Source of the DNA: Psychrobacter aquimaris
GTDB lineage: Bacteria > Pseudomonadota > Gammaproteobacteria > Pseudomonadales > Moraxellaceae
Direction: 5' to 3'
Assembly (NCBI RefSeq): GCF_016107525.1
Contig: NZ_JABASR010000001.1
Span: forward strand, 372,001 to 436,000
Length of the DNA stretch: 64,000 bases
Part shown: one piece after another, positions 17,892 to 26,642 of the stretch
Position numbering within the stretch: the stretch's first letter is position 1
Layout: every line of letters begins with the position of its first letter
Translations under genes and position numbers: made by a program
Notes under the pieces: generated by a model
Told to the model about the DNA's origin: nothing
Databases searched by the model: none
The model's input: the letters and a program-made list of their open reading frames with translations, nothing else

Positions 17892-19019
17892 TTATTGCGC
17901 ACGCCAATAGACTTTAATGACCATATCCTGACGTGATAACCCAAGGTTTGCCTTTAGTTGCTGTCGTAATGATTTGATATCCGCTGCTTCCAGAGCACCC
18001 CATACTTTGCCAATCTTGAGAGGCAGTCTCGCGAGTTGTGTGTTTAATAATGCCATTATTTGCTCAGTAACATCAGTCGTTGGGGTGTTAATCAGATGGC
18101 ACAAACTATCTTGCAAAAAATGCGCATCGTGGCGCAGTTGATTACTGAGTGTTAGCGTATGTAAATAACGGATATCATCTGGATCATTAGTGATGGCAAT
18201 GACAAGAGGCGGTAAAGGATTCTGCCAGCTTTCCAATAGATTGGCTACCGTAGGCAAAGAGGTTTCATCACAGATGAGTAAGCACTGACCAGTGCTGAGA
18301 TGTTCTATTTTCTCTGGATATTCACGTACCGTTTTGATTTGACTGCCACAGTCAAGTGCACGCGCCCAAATGCCTCCCGCCGTGTCGCCATGAATGTAAA
18401 CGTCTATCCATGCTTGGACGGACGAGCTGCTCGAATCTCGCCATGCTTTTCGCAAGGTATAGTAGCGCTGTAAAGGTTTGTCGCTATCTTTTGAATGATT
18501 TTTTGTAGCAGATAGACCATCCGAATCCAGCTCAAACAAATACGCGTAGCCAGGATGAGTGAGTGGCGTACTATCGGGTGCGGTTACCACCAGTCGATAC
18601 ATATTGGGGCTGGCGTAATAGCCATCAATGACCGTAAAACGCTGTTCTTTAAGCTTGATAGTGCGCTTGCCAAGCTTATTGGCAGATGTTTGCAATAGCG
18701 TTATATATTGCTCTTGTAGCGTCATAGATTCACTAATAGGAGCCGTAAAATCGATAAAATATTGACTTCTAAGCATGGTGCTGTTTGTTAAGGTGTCGTT
18801 GTCATGGTTGGTGGCTGTGACATCCATCAATATTCCATCAGTATACAGCTCTTTTATCGAGGCGATCTCGTGCTCACTCACTGTCGTGGTAGTGAAGGCA
18901 TTGATAAACATAGCGAGTTCATCTTGATGCTCTTCATTGACATGACTCATAAACTGGTCTTTGTCAGCCATGTCTAGCGGTGTTTTATCGAAATCGTACT
19001 GAGCAGGTGATTGAGCCAT
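17892..19019 (-). CDS. Siderophore-interacting protein with N-terminal DUF2470-like domain
   Basis: 375 residues. Residues 18-110 resemble the DUF2470 domain found in haem/iron-handling proteins (FMSHVNEEHQDELAMFINAF, with the family's HxNxxH-type opening). From about 125 a siderophore-interacting FAD/NAD(P)H reductase domain follows: RYYTLRKA, then WARALDCG, and CLLICDETSLPT as the nucleotide part. It differs from the simpler reductase at 10589-11338, so the cluster has two non-identical reductases. It sits just upstream of the receptor on the same strand and has its own Fur-like site at 19147. Confidence 0.82.
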   Translation of the reverse strand: MAQSPAQYDFDKTPLDMADKDQFMSHVNEEHQDELAMFINAFTTTTVSEHEIASIKELYTDGILMDVTATNHDNDTLTNSTMLRSQYFIDFTAPISESMTLQEQYITLLQTSANKLGKRTIKLKEQRFTVIDGYYASPNMYRLVVTAPDSTPLTHPGYAYLFELDSDGLSATKNHSKDSDKPLQRYYTLRKAWRDSSSSSVQAWIDVYIHGDTAGGIWARALDCGSQIKTVREYPEKIEHLSTGQCLLICDETSLPTVANLLESWQNPLPPLVIAITNDPDDIRYLHTLTLSNQLRHDAHFLQDSLCHLINTPTTDVTEQIMALLNTQLARLPLKIGKVWGALEAADIKSLRQQLKANLGLSRQDMVIKVYWRAQ

Positions 19020-19146
19020 AAAATGTCATCCAAGCCAAAATTCAAATAATCGTTAAGCAGAAATTTTTAATCAATGAATGATTGGCTACTGATTAAGGGC
19101 GAGATAGAAATGTAATAATTGCTATGCATAAAAAAATTCAAATTCA

Positions 19147-19166
19147 AATGCTAATGATTATTAATG
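19147..19166. promoter_or_regulatory. Fur box-like site upstream of the DUF2470/SIP gene
   Basis: AATGCTAATGATTATTAATG, about 130 bp before the start at 19019, follows the repeated GATAAT-like hexamer pattern with some mismatches. Confidence 0.5.
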
Positions 19167-19288
19167 TCACCTAGGTTTTTATTACGATAATATACCATAG
19201 GTTAATTTATTTACAATCATAAACGGGCTGGTGTCTTACGATGATTGATATTTTTCTTGTAAAGATCAGCAATCGTGACTCTTAAACG

Positions 19289-19378
19289 ATGCATATGGAT
19301 GTACCGGTTGGCATCGTTTTAGCGTTGCTTAGCGGTCCATTCTTTATTTGGCTGTTCGTGCGTAGTAGCCGCCGTTAA
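19289..19378 (+). pseudogene. C-terminal remnant of a FecCD-type siderophore permease
   Basis: 29 codons (MHMDVPVGIVLALLSGPFF, then IWLFVR) reproduce the end of FecCD/FepD-type permeases, where a (L/V)PVG(I/V)(V/L)-type turn and GxPxF(I/V)WL precede the stop. An in-frame stop lies immediately upstream at 19283, so everything N-terminal is missing. It sits 15 bp before the truncated ATPase, the usual permease-ATPase order, so the two are leftovers of one importer operon. Confidence 0.75.
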
Positions 19379-19393
19379 TCGGAGAGGGTATTT

Positions 19394-19756
19394 ATGTTTC
19401 ATTCATTTTTTACGGCTACATCAAAGACATCGCTAGCGAATCGAGACAGTCGTATAAGTAGTGATGCAGGTGAGTTACTGTCGATGCAAGATATTCATAT
19501 CTCGCACGGTCATAAAGCATTGTTAAGAATAGACAAGCTAACCGTGCCAAGCCAAAAGCTGGTCGCCTTTATCGGACCAAATGGCGCGGGTAAAAGCACG
19601 TTGCTGCATACAGTTTTGGGTCAACACACAGAAACTGCGCTTAAAACGGATGGTCACATTACGATTTACGGTCAGCCTATCAACGAGGTCATGAATGATG
19701 GTCATATCGCTTGGGTTGGACAACATGAGCGTTTTACTCTGTTTATATCGCACTGA
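19394..19756 (+). pseudogene. Truncated siderophore ABC transporter ATPase (FecE/FepC-like)
   Basis: 120 residues. The start, with MQDIHISHGHKALL, and Walker A (GPNGAGKST) are intact, and the protein reaches the Q-loop area (IAWVGQHERFTL). It then stops after FISH, without the signature, Walker B or switch histidine. A normal member is about 250-270 residues, so it cannot hydrolyse ATP as an ABC protein. A terminator follows 13 bp later. Together with the permease remnant this marks a deletion in a former ferric-siderophore importer. Confidence 0.8.
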
Positions 19757-20106
19757 TTTATTCGGTAATAAAAAACCCTTCATGCTATATAAATAATAGC
19801 ATGAAGGGTTTTTTCACATCTTAATTATTGTAATGAAGCAAATGCTCCTAATATAACCATACAAATAGGATGATTTTCAGTTAAAAAATAATTTTAAATC
19901 TAAAAAATTATGAGTTGATACCCTCTATTTTAGTCAGAAAGTCACTTTATTATCTGGTTAATTAATGTAAATCATTTGCTCATTTTCCCAAAAAAATCCA
20001 CCAACCACTATTATTTTAGTAAAATATTTGAAGTAAACTCGCATAACGATCGGATTTAGTAGAAACTGTAAACCACTAGGTATTTGTTCTGAACTGGAGA
20101 AACTCA
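19757..20106. other. Intergenic region, 350 bp
   Basis: Starts with the terminator at 19770-19814; the rest is AT-rich promoter-like DNA before the exporter operon. No gene or further motif is recognised. Confidence 0.6.
19770..19814. terminator. Strong intrinsic terminator
   Basis: AAAAAACCCTTCATGCTAT / ATAGCATGAAGGGTTTTTT, a perfect 19-bp stem around a seven-base loop, T tracts on both strands. It follows the truncated ATPase. Confidence 0.9.
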
Positions 20107-21348
20107 TTGCGCGCTATTCCTTATAAACTTATCGTTAGCGCACTACTGCTCATCATTGTTGCGGGATTTTTTGCCTTTCGCTGGTGGCAAGGACCACTAT
20201 TACCAAGCTATAGAATATCTTCGATGCCTTTGGTGCAGACGGTAGTAGCGACTGGACGGGTCGTCGCCGTATCAAATACTGACATTGGTAGTGAGATATC
20301 AGGTATCGTATTAGAGCGGCTGGTGCAAGAAGGCGAACAAGTCGCTGCAGGAGATTTATTGTTGGTATTGAGCTCCGATGACGTTGCAGCCCAAGTGCGT
20401 CAAGCAGAAGCCGAGTTGGCTGAATTGATTAGTAGCACTCGTCCACAAGCAGTGGTGGATTTGACCAATGCCGAAGTAGCGTTGGCGCAAGCTGACCGTA
20501 ATGTCGAGCGTAGGCGTGAATTGGCGGCCATCTCGGCCATTTCTGATGAAGAACTGGAGCAGGCGATTCAAGCCCAAGCCCAAGCCCGCAATAACCTTGA
20601 AAATGCACGCCTGAGAGCAAATGCACTCTCATCTGGTGGTGTTGAAGAAGATTTATTACGTGCTCGTATTGCAGCATTGCAGGCTCAGCTCAACAAAGCG
20701 CAAGTACGTAGCAAAGTATCAGGTACTATCCTGACACGTAATGTTGAGATAGGTGATTTGGTGCAGCCAGGTCAGAGCTTGTTTACTATTGCCCTCGATG
20801 GTAAGACTGAAATAAGAGTACCGCTTGATGAACGTAATTTATCTCGACTGGCTTTGCAGCAACCAGCTGTCGCTATTGCCGATGCCTATCCGGATAAACC
20901 GTTCCCAGTACGTATTAGTTTTATTGCACCAAGCATAGATCCGCAACGCGGTACGGTAGAGGTGAGATTATCCGTCGATCCTGTACCTGATTTTTTGCGT
21001 CAAGATATGACAGTATCAGTGAATATCGAAACGGATCAACGCGCAAAAGCCTTAGTCATTCCTAATGATGCACTGGCCAATGTTAAAGAAGACAACGCCG
21101 AAGTCTTACTATTGCGTGATGATAAAGTCCAGCGCCAGCGAGTAAGATTGGGGTTGCGCGGGTTGGCAGCATCAGAGGTACTTTCGGGACTGAGTGAAGG
21201 TGATGAGATATTGGTTGATGCGACAGCCTCGTTGGCTGATGGCGAAAGAGTTAGAACTACGCTGCAAGCCGCACCTTTTGCCGATACTGAGGCTAACAAG
21301 ATGACGACGGCACCTGATAAGAGCCAAGCAGCGGAGACAGTCAATTGA
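20107..21348 (+). CDS. HlyD/MacA-type periplasmic adaptor subunit of an ABC exporter
   Basis: 413 residues starting at TTG 20107, supported by GGAG seven bases upstream. One N-terminal membrane helix (about 8-25), a lipoyl-like half (ATGRVVAVSNTDIGSEISG), a long coiled-coil hairpin (about 85-190), the second lipoyl half (VRSKVSGTILTRNVEIGDLV) and a beta-barrel/membrane-proximal part. It bridges the inner-membrane exporter to an outer-membrane channel. Its stop overlaps the start of the permease by four bases. No outer-membrane factor gene is adjacent, so a TolC-like protein encoded elsewhere would be needed. Confidence 0.87.
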   Translation: MRAIPYKLIVSALLLIIVAGFFAFRWWQGPLLPSYRISSMPLVQTVVATGRVVAVSNTDIGSEISGIVLERLVQEGEQVAAGDLLLVLSSDDVAAQVRQAEAELAELISSTRPQAVVDLTNAEVALAQADRNVERRRELAAISAISDEELEQAIQAQAQARNNLENARLRANALSSGGVEEDLLRARIAALQAQLNKAQVRSKVSGTILTRNVEIGDLVQPGQSLFTIALDGKTEIRVPLDERNLSRLALQQPAVAIADAYPDKPFPVRISFIAPSIDPQRGTVEVRLSVDPVPDFLRQDMTVSVNIETDQRAKALVIPNDALANVKEDNAEVLLLRDDKVQRQRVRLGLRGLAASEVLSGLSEGDEILVDATASLADGERVRTTLQAAPFADTEANKMTTAPDKSQAAETVN

Positions 21349-22613
21349 CGGCTTTTTTCGGTAAACTTTGGATTAACGCTACTATTGCCATCAGTTTTTT
21401 ACGCGAGGGACGCATACAGTCGCTGATGATTACTCTGGGAGTGGCGATAGGTGTTGCCGTTATTATATTCATAACGGCATTGATTCAAGGGTTACAGACT
21501 AATCTTATCGATAGTACCCTCGGCAGTCAGGCACATATTCGCTTATTACCGCCAGACGAAGTCAACCTAATAGCACCGCCTGCTGCTGATACCCTGCAAC
21601 TGATACAAGAAGACAAGCGTCCGCAACGCTTGCGTTCAATCAATAATTGGCAGCAAATCACTGACACTTTAGATCAATTACCCTTATTGACCGCAGTATC
21701 ACCAAACGTATCTGGTCCAGGTTTTGTCAGGCGTGGTGAGGCACTAGAGTCGGTGATATTAGTGGGTACTGATTTGGTGCGCTATCAGAACATTATCCCA
21801 CTTGATGAATACTTAATCAGTGGTGAGCTGCGAGTGGGCGCAGATAATGTGTTGATTGGTAGTGAGCTGGCTAAAGATTTGGGAGTAGAAGTCGGCAGTA
21901 AGTTACGTTTGGACACGGGTCAAGACAGTAGTGATAATAGCAGCAACAATCTGAGTAGCAACCTTAGTAGTAACAGCGCTGTCGTCAATGTCGCTGGTAT
22001 ATTTGAGCTCGGCGTACGAGAGCTTGATGCGCGCTACGTTTATCTAGACTTAAAACAAGCGCAGTCATTACTCAACCTACCGGGCGGTATCACAGTCATT
22101 GATTTGACGGTTGAAGATATCTTTGAGGCGGAAGAAATCGCTGCCCAAGTCGGGCGCTTAACCTCGTTGCAAGCAGAAAGCTGGATTGAAACCAACGCCC
22201 AACTGCTAAATGGTCTCACTGCTCAAAGTTTATCTAGCAATATGATTGTGGTTTTTGTGGCAATTTCGGTGGCTTTTGGCATTGCCAGTGTCTTATCAGT
22301 TAGCGTGGTACAGCGTACGCGAGAGATCGGTATTCTACGAGCAATGGGCGCAACCCGTCAGCAAATTCTACGAATATTCTTGATTCAAGGAGCCATATTT
22401 GGCTTGCTAGGCTCCATGGTTGGTAGTGGTGTCAGTTATGTATTGGTCTGGTCTTTTAATACTTTTGGACCCAATATATTTACGATTCCAATATCGATAA
22501 ACTTAATCTTAGTGACTATGTCGCTAGCAACGCTAACAGGTGTTATAGCAGCAGCTATCCCAGCGCGGCGAGCAGCAGCACTCGATCCAGTGGTGGCTAT
22601 TCGTTATGTCTAA
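21345..22613 (+). CDS. ABC exporter permease, MacB/FtsX type
   Basis: 422 residues from a TTG start that overlaps the adaptor stop. An N-terminal membrane helix, a large periplasmic domain (about 45-285) and three C-terminal helices follow the MacB/LolC topology. RTREIGILRAMGATRQQILRIF is the classical FtsX-family cytoplasmic segment, and the end [20 protein letters not shown] is the usual MacB tail. A Ser/Asn-rich low-complexity stretch at about 190-205 lies in the periplasmic domain. Unlike MacB, the ATPase is a separate gene (next). Confidence 0.88.
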   Translation: MTAFFGKLWINATIAISFLREGRIQSLMITLGVAIGVAVIIFITALIQGLQTNLIDSTLGSQAHIRLLPPDEVNLIAPPAADTLQLIQEDKRPQRLRSINNWQQITDTLDQLPLLTAVSPNVSGPGFVRRGEALESVILVGTDLVRYQNIIPLDEYLISGELRVGADNVLIGSELAKDLGVEVGSKLRLDTGQDSSDNSSNNLSSNLSSNSAVVNVAGIFELGVRELDARYVYLDLKQAQSLLNLPGGITVIDLTVEDIFEAEEIAAQVGRLTSLQAESWIETNAQLLNGLTAQSLSSNMIVVFVAISVAFGIASVLSVSVVQRTREIGILRAMGATRQQILRIFLIQGAIFGLLGSMVGSGVSYVLVWSFNTFGPNIFTIPISINLILVTMSLATLTGVIAAAIPARRAAALDPVVAIRYV

Positions 22614-23385
22614 TCATGATTCCAGTGCCACTTTTAATAATCATTCTGCTAGTCCTTTTGATAAGACGTCAACCCTTATGCCTAGTGAATCTCACGAAGT
22701 CTTGCGTTTAGAGGCACTAAAAAAGTCTTATAACATCGGTCAACCTAATGAGATTGAAGTGCTTCACGGTATTGACTTAACTATTAGTACTAATGACTTT
22801 GCAGCACTGATTGGTCCTTCAGGTTCGGGTAAAAGCACTCTACTAAATATACTAGGTTTACTGGATCAGCCAACCAGCGGTGAGTTATATCTTTTGGGTC
22901 AAGCAACCAGTGCTATGAGTGATGCCGGTCGCACCGCGTTACGTGGCAGTAGTATTGGCTTTGTCTTTCAGTTCCATCATCTGATTCAAGCTTTTAGCGC
23001 ATTAGACAATATCTTAATGCCTCTAACGTTGACACAGGGTCGTCCGAATAAGGTTGCTATTCAAAAAGCGCGAGAGCTATTGGCAGCTGTTGGTCTAGAG
23101 CGATTCGCTGGTAGTAAGCCTAACGAGCTATCAGGCGGTCAGCAACAGCGTGTGGCGATTGCACGAGCCTTGATAACTGAGCCGGCATTGTTATTGGCTG
23201 ATGAACCTACGGGTAATCTTGATACCGTTACAGCTGCCGAGGTGTTTGAGCTGTTCCGCAAGGTCAATCAGGAACGTGATTGCGCAGTATTGCTGGTCAC
23301 TCATGATCCACGTTTATCAGCATCCTGCGATCGAACGATTAATTTGGTTGATGGTCGTATTGAGAGTGATACGTTGAATAATTAA
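22606..23385 (+). CDS. ABC exporter ATPase, LolD/MacB type
   Basis: 259 residues; the ATG overlaps the permease end by eight bases. Walker [10 protein letters not shown] (about 74-82), signature [15 protein letters not shown], Walker [13 protein letters not shown] and switch region VTHD. These are hallmarks of the MacB/LolD/FtsE group. It completes an adaptor-permease-ATPase operon that probably exports a small peptide, lipid-like molecule or drug. An extended, poorly conserved N-terminus of about 30 residues precedes the domain. Confidence 0.9.
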   Translation: MSNHDSSATFNNHSASPFDKTSTLMPSESHEVLRLEALKKSYNIGQPNEIEVLHGIDLTISTNDFAALIGPSGSGKSTLLNILGLLDQPTSGELYLLGQATSAMSDAGRTALRGSSIGFVFQFHHLIQAFSALDNILMPLTLTQGRPNKVAIQKARELLAAVGLERFAGSKPNELSGGQQQRVAIARALITEPALLLADEPTGNLDTVTAAEVFELFRKVNQERDCAVLLVTHDPRLSASCDRTINLVDGRIESDTLNN

Positions 23386-23856
23386 AAATATTGTATGGAT
23401 AATAAAAAACCCTTTTTATAAAAATTTAGGGTAAAAGCTAAATACATCTATCAACAAGTAGATATACCTATCAATAAATTTAGAGTATCAAAATAAATAG
23501 CAATAATCGATAAAGCTTTGGTTCTAAGTAGCAATCGAGCAAGTAGGCTTTATTCTGTATTCAATATGTACTAGCATCCTATCTGTTCATGCATACACTA
23601 CACCATTTCCTAGGCTCTGTTGGGATAGATACAGAGTTTTCATGTGCTTGACTAAGATCAACTTGGCATTTGATTCCTTTTAGGCATCTCCATAGAAAAT
23701 GATATTATTTATAGGTAAATGTATCAGTGTCATCAAGTTTAGAACCATGCTTACTCAAAATGATTTGTTATCTATTGTTAAATATGGGCTGATGCTATGT
23801 ATAATGCAGCACTAGCATAGTTTCCACTCATACGTCCTTAATAAGAAGATTCCATT
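23386..23856. other. Intergenic region, 471 bp
   Basis: Begins with a weak hairpin (ACCCT...AGGGT, about 23408-23432) that may end the exporter operon. The remainder is AT-rich DNA before the malic enzyme gene, with no recognisable gene or RNA. Confidence 0.5.
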
Positions 23857-25539
23857 ATGTCAAACAAACGTCCTTTATATATTCCCATTGCTGGACCAGC
23901 TCTACTAGAGACCTCTTTACTAAATAAAGGCAGTGCTTTTTCATCAGAAGAACGTGATAGCTTTAATTTAACCGGGCTATTACCTCATAATATTGAGACG
24001 ATTGAGGAGCAATCATTACGTGCTTATCATCAACTGCGCTCATTCACTAATGATATGGATAAGCATATTTACTTGCGTAATATACAAGATACCAATGAAA
24101 CCTTATTTCACCATCTAATTGAGCAGCATATTGAGGAAGTCATGCCGCTTATTTATACCCCAACAGTTGGTCAAGCGTGTGAAAAATTCTCGCAAATTTA
24201 TCGCCGTAAACGGGGTTTGTTTATCTCATATCCTGAGCGCCATCAAATCGATGATATGCTGCAGAATGCCACCAAACAAAACGTCAAAGTAATCGTTGTC
24301 ACTGACGGCGAACGTATATTGGGCCTAGGAGACCAAGGTATTGGTGGTATGGGTATTCCCATTGGTAAATTAGCTTTATACACGGCTTGTGGTGGTATCA
24401 GCCCAGCTTATTGTCTACCTATTTTGCTGGATGTCGGCACCAATAACCAACAGCTACTTGACGATCCTATGTACATGGGTTGGAGAAATCCACGCATCTC
24501 TGGTGATGAATATAATGAGTTTGTCGATTTATTTATTCAAGCCGTTAAGCGTCGTTGGCCAGAGGTGTTATTACAATTTGAAGATTTTGCACAGGAAAAC
24601 GCCACCCCTTTATTGAACAGATATCGTGACCAGTTATGCTGCTTCAATGATGATATTCAAGGGACTGCTGCGGTTTCGGTCGGTGCTTTGATTGCAGCGT
24701 GCCTAAATAAAGGTCAGAAACTAAGTCAGCAAAAAATAGCATTTTTAGGGGCAGGATCGGCAGGATGTGGTATTGCTGAGCATATCATTCGTCAAATGCA
24801 GCGTGAAGGGTTGACTGAAGAGCAGGCTCGCAGTCAAGTATTTATGGTTGACCGTTATGGCCTGCTTACTGATAGCATGACAGAGCTACAAAAATTCCAA
24901 GAACCGTTAGTGCAAAAGCAATCTGCTATTGAGCACTGGGACAAAAGTCAAAAGCTGGGTTTAGCGCAAGTGGTCAAACAAGCAGAAATCACCGTATTAT
25001 TCGGCGTCAGTGGACAAAAAGGTCTGTTCACCCAAGAGGTGATCGAATTATTATGTGTTAATACTGAAAACCCAATTGTACTACCGCTTTCAAATCCAAC
25101 TTCTCGTGTGGAAGCAACGCCGCAAGAAGTGACTAATTGGAGTAAGGGTAAGGCAATTATTGCAACGGGTAGTCCTTTTCCCCATACCACTTTTAACGGT
25201 CAGTCTTTTGAAGTTTCTCAGTGTAATAACAGCTACATATTTCCCGGTATCGGTCTGGGTGTTTTAGCAGCACGGGCGACGGGTATCAGCGATAATATGC
25301 TAATGGCGGCAAGCCAAGCCCTTGCAGATATATCAATGGAATACGAAAAAGCACCAGGTGCCATACTACCGCCTATTAAAGTTATCAGAGAGATTAGTGA
25401 AAAAATAGCTTATGCAGTGGCATTGCAAGCAGTTCAAGATAAGCTGGCACTACCTATCACGGTAGAGAATTTACAACGCCGATTAAAAGCGAATTTTTGG
25501 TTACCTGAATATCGTAATTATCGCCGTACTTCTTTCTAG
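23857..25539 (+). CDS. maeA: NAD-dependent malate dehydrogenase (oxaloacetate-decarboxylating), malic enzyme
   Basis: 560 residues, close to the 565 of the E. coli enzyme. It converts malate to pyruvate and CO2 in the cytoplasm. Visible family motifs: [13 protein letters not shown] (catalytic Tyr), [14 protein letters not shown], the metal site FEDFAQENA with [10 protein letters not shown], and the NAD fold [14 protein letters not shown]. The start ATG has an AAGAAG-type ribosome site. Stand-alone gene with a terminator at 25603-25651, the last host protein gene before the prophage. Confidence 0.95.
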   Translation: MSNKRPLYIPIAGPALLETSLLNKGSAFSSEERDSFNLTGLLPHNIETIEEQSLRAYHQLRSFTNDMDKHIYLRNIQDTNETLFHHLIEQHIEEVMPLIYTPTVGQACEKFSQIYRRKRGLFISYPERHQIDDMLQNATKQNVKVIVVTDGERILGLGDQGIGGMGIPIGKLALYTACGGISPAYCLPILLDVGTNNQQLLDDPMYMGWRNPRISGDEYNEFVDLFIQAVKRRWPEVLLQFEDFAQENATPLLNRYRDQLCCFNDDIQGTAAVSVGALIAACLNKGQKLSQQKIAFLGAGSAGCGIAEHIIRQMQREGLTEEQARSQVFMVDRYGLLTDSMTELQKFQEPLVQKQSAIEHWDKSQKLGLAQVVKQAEITVLFGVSGQKGLFTQEVIELLCVNTENPIVLPLSNPTSRVEATPQEVTNWSKGKAIIATGSPFPHTTFNGQSFEVSQCNNSYIFPGIGLGVLAARATGISDNMLMAASQALADISMEYEKAPGAILPPIKVIREISEKIAYAVALQAVQDKLALPITVENLQRRLKANFWLPEYRNYRRTSF

Positions 25540-25602
25540 TTTTATAGATTAGATATAGTACATTCTAATATTAAGCATATAATCTAAGTAAAATACTAAA
25601 TG

Positions 25603-25651
25603 AAAAAAGGTTGTTAATGCTATATTATATATAGTGTTGGCAACCTTTTTT
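25603..25651 (+). terminator. Intrinsic terminator of the malic enzyme gene
   Basis: AAAAAAGGTTG ... CAACCTTTTTT with an AT-rich inner stem and a T tract, 64 bp after the stop codon. Confidence 0.85.
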
Positions 25652-25741
25652 ACTTCTATTAAATCCATTAGTTTACCAAGTTTGCTTTTACCGTTTCTTC
25701 AGCATAGCTCAATGATTGTTTTCCATTAAATTTTAGACAAT

Positions 25742-25777
25742 AAAAAATCCTTACAAGCATTGGCTTGTAAGGATTTA
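25742..25777 (-). terminator. Terminator of the interrupted tRNA gene
   Basis: AAATCCTTACAAGC / GCTTGTAAGGATTT stem around a short loop. On the minus strand it is followed by TTTTTT. It lies just past the CCA end of the tRNA fragment, where a host tRNA terminator belongs. Confidence 0.85.
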
Positions 25778-25781
25778 AATT

Positions 25782-25828
25782 TGGTGGGCCCAGTAGGACT
25801 TGAACCTACGACCAAAGGATTATGAGTC
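25782..25828 (-). tRNA. 3' half of tRNA-Ile(CAU)-like gene; left attachment site (attL)
   Basis: Read on the minus strand: anticodon loop CTCATAA, 3' anticodon stem, variable TGGTC, T arm GTAGG-TTCAAGT-CCTAC, acceptor strand TGGGCCC and encoded ACCA. The order and the TTCAAGT loop follow bacterial tRNA-Ile2 (CAU read as lysidine-AU) rather than elongator Met. Identity stops inside the anticodon stem: the 5' stem strand does not pair beyond GA, and the D arm and 5' acceptor are absent. This is the duplicated 3' end expected at one side of an integrated phage. The complete gene should be rebuilt at the other end, outside the window. Confidence 0.8.
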
Positions 25829-26020
25829 TTATATTCGGTAGAAATACATGACAATATTAAAAGGTATTAAAGCGTATCAAACAATACAAAGCTATATTTA
25901 TCAGGGGCTTGAGAGAAGTTATACAATATTAGAATGTAATAAGAATTATGTAACGATAATTAAAAAGTATATCAATAGTATACTTGCTGGCATGTACGAG
26001 GTTTTGACAGTATACCAGCC

Positions 26021-26047
26021 CCTGCCTTGAGCGCGATCCAAGGCAGG
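26021..26047. repeat. Hairpin near the prophage left end
   Basis: CCTGCCTTG / CAAGGCAGG stem with a nine-base loop, 46 bp beyond the last gene of the leftward early operon. No T tract, so either an imperfect terminator or a protein-binding site close to attL. Confidence 0.5.
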
Positions 26048-26092
26048 AAAACGGTAACGGCACTCTAAGAAAGATTCTCAAACCAATACCTA

Positions 26093-26368
26093 TCAAGCGT
26101 ATTGTGCCGTGCAGTGGTAGGCTGGCTCGTCGGTAAGGTAGTCATCAAGATCGCGCTTATAATACACTACGCAACGTGGGCGTGGTTTAAAAAATGCTAT
26201 GCCATTGGTATCTTCACAGCGCATCTTTTGCAAGGTTGCTGTTGATACACCAAGATAGCTCGCTGCATACTCAGGGGTCAGCGGTGTGTTCGGTGGATTG
26301 TTAATAACAAACTGCTTCATCTTCATTTTTTCGTCTTCAGTGACGTCCTTCCATAGCTTTTTAGCCAT
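26093..26368 (-). CDS. Small helix-turn-helix protein, excisionase-like
   Basis: 91 residues. The middle (LTPEYAASYLGVSTATLQKM) is a winged-helix/MerR-type DNA-binding helix pair, and the segment after it (FKPRPRCVVYYKRDLDDYL) matches the wing and the YxxxDLDxxL ending of HTH_17/excisionase-type proteins. Last gene of the leftward operon and next to attL, as expected of a directionality factor. It overlaps the upstream gene by eight bases. It could instead be a transcription regulator of AlpA type. Confidence 0.65.
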   Translation of the reverse strand: MAKKLWKDVTEDEKMKMKQFVINNPPNTPLTPEYAASYLGVSTATLQKMRCEDTNGIAFFKPRPRCVVYYKRDLDDYLTDEPAYHCTAQYA

Positions 26369-26642
26369 TGTTACTCTCCTTTAATCCAAGTCGCTCGTAC
26401 ATGTTTTCACGCAAGTCTACTTCCAATTGAAGCTTGTGCCATGACAAGCGACTACGTTCATTTAAGTCAATATCAACTTTCGCCATTATCTGCGCCCAAC
26501 CACTGAAATATTTATCTTCACAATAAATCATATCAGCCACGGCAGCGGTAAATAACCAAGGCTCCTCACCCTGAGAGACAGCAATCTCTTTGCCTTTAAA
26601 AGCCTCGGACAGCTCTTTTTTAATATCTTCTTTAGTTCGCAT
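26361..26642 (-). CDS. Unrecognised small phage protein
   Basis: 93 residues from ATG 26642, supported by GAGG; an ATG four codons earlier (26654) lacks a site. Acidic and soluble, with a Trp-containing centre (EEPWLFTAAVADMIYCEDKY) and a C-terminal helix rich in Arg/Leu/Glu. Overlaps both neighbours, so it is translated as part of the leftward operon. No function is recognised. Confidence 0.7.
   Translation of the reverse strand: MRTKEDIKKELSEAFKGKEIAVSQGEEPWLFTAAVADMIYCEDKYFSGWAQIMAKVDIDLNERSRLSWHKLQLEVDLRENMYERLGLKESNNG

Larger units (their letters stand above)
25540..26092. other. Host/prophage junction region, 553 bp
   Basis: In order: malic enzyme terminator, tRNA terminator, the 3' half of the tRNA gene (the attachment site), then about 190 bp of AT-rich phage DNA with short repeats (ACAATATTA at about 25851 and 25923) that could be integrase arm sites, and a hairpin at 26021-26047. 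No integrase gene is present. Confidence 0.6.

Noticed and set aside
25848..26030. 60-codon open frame next to attL
   Set aside because: AT-rich, no ribosome site, composition typical of chance; lies where integrase arm sites are more likely.
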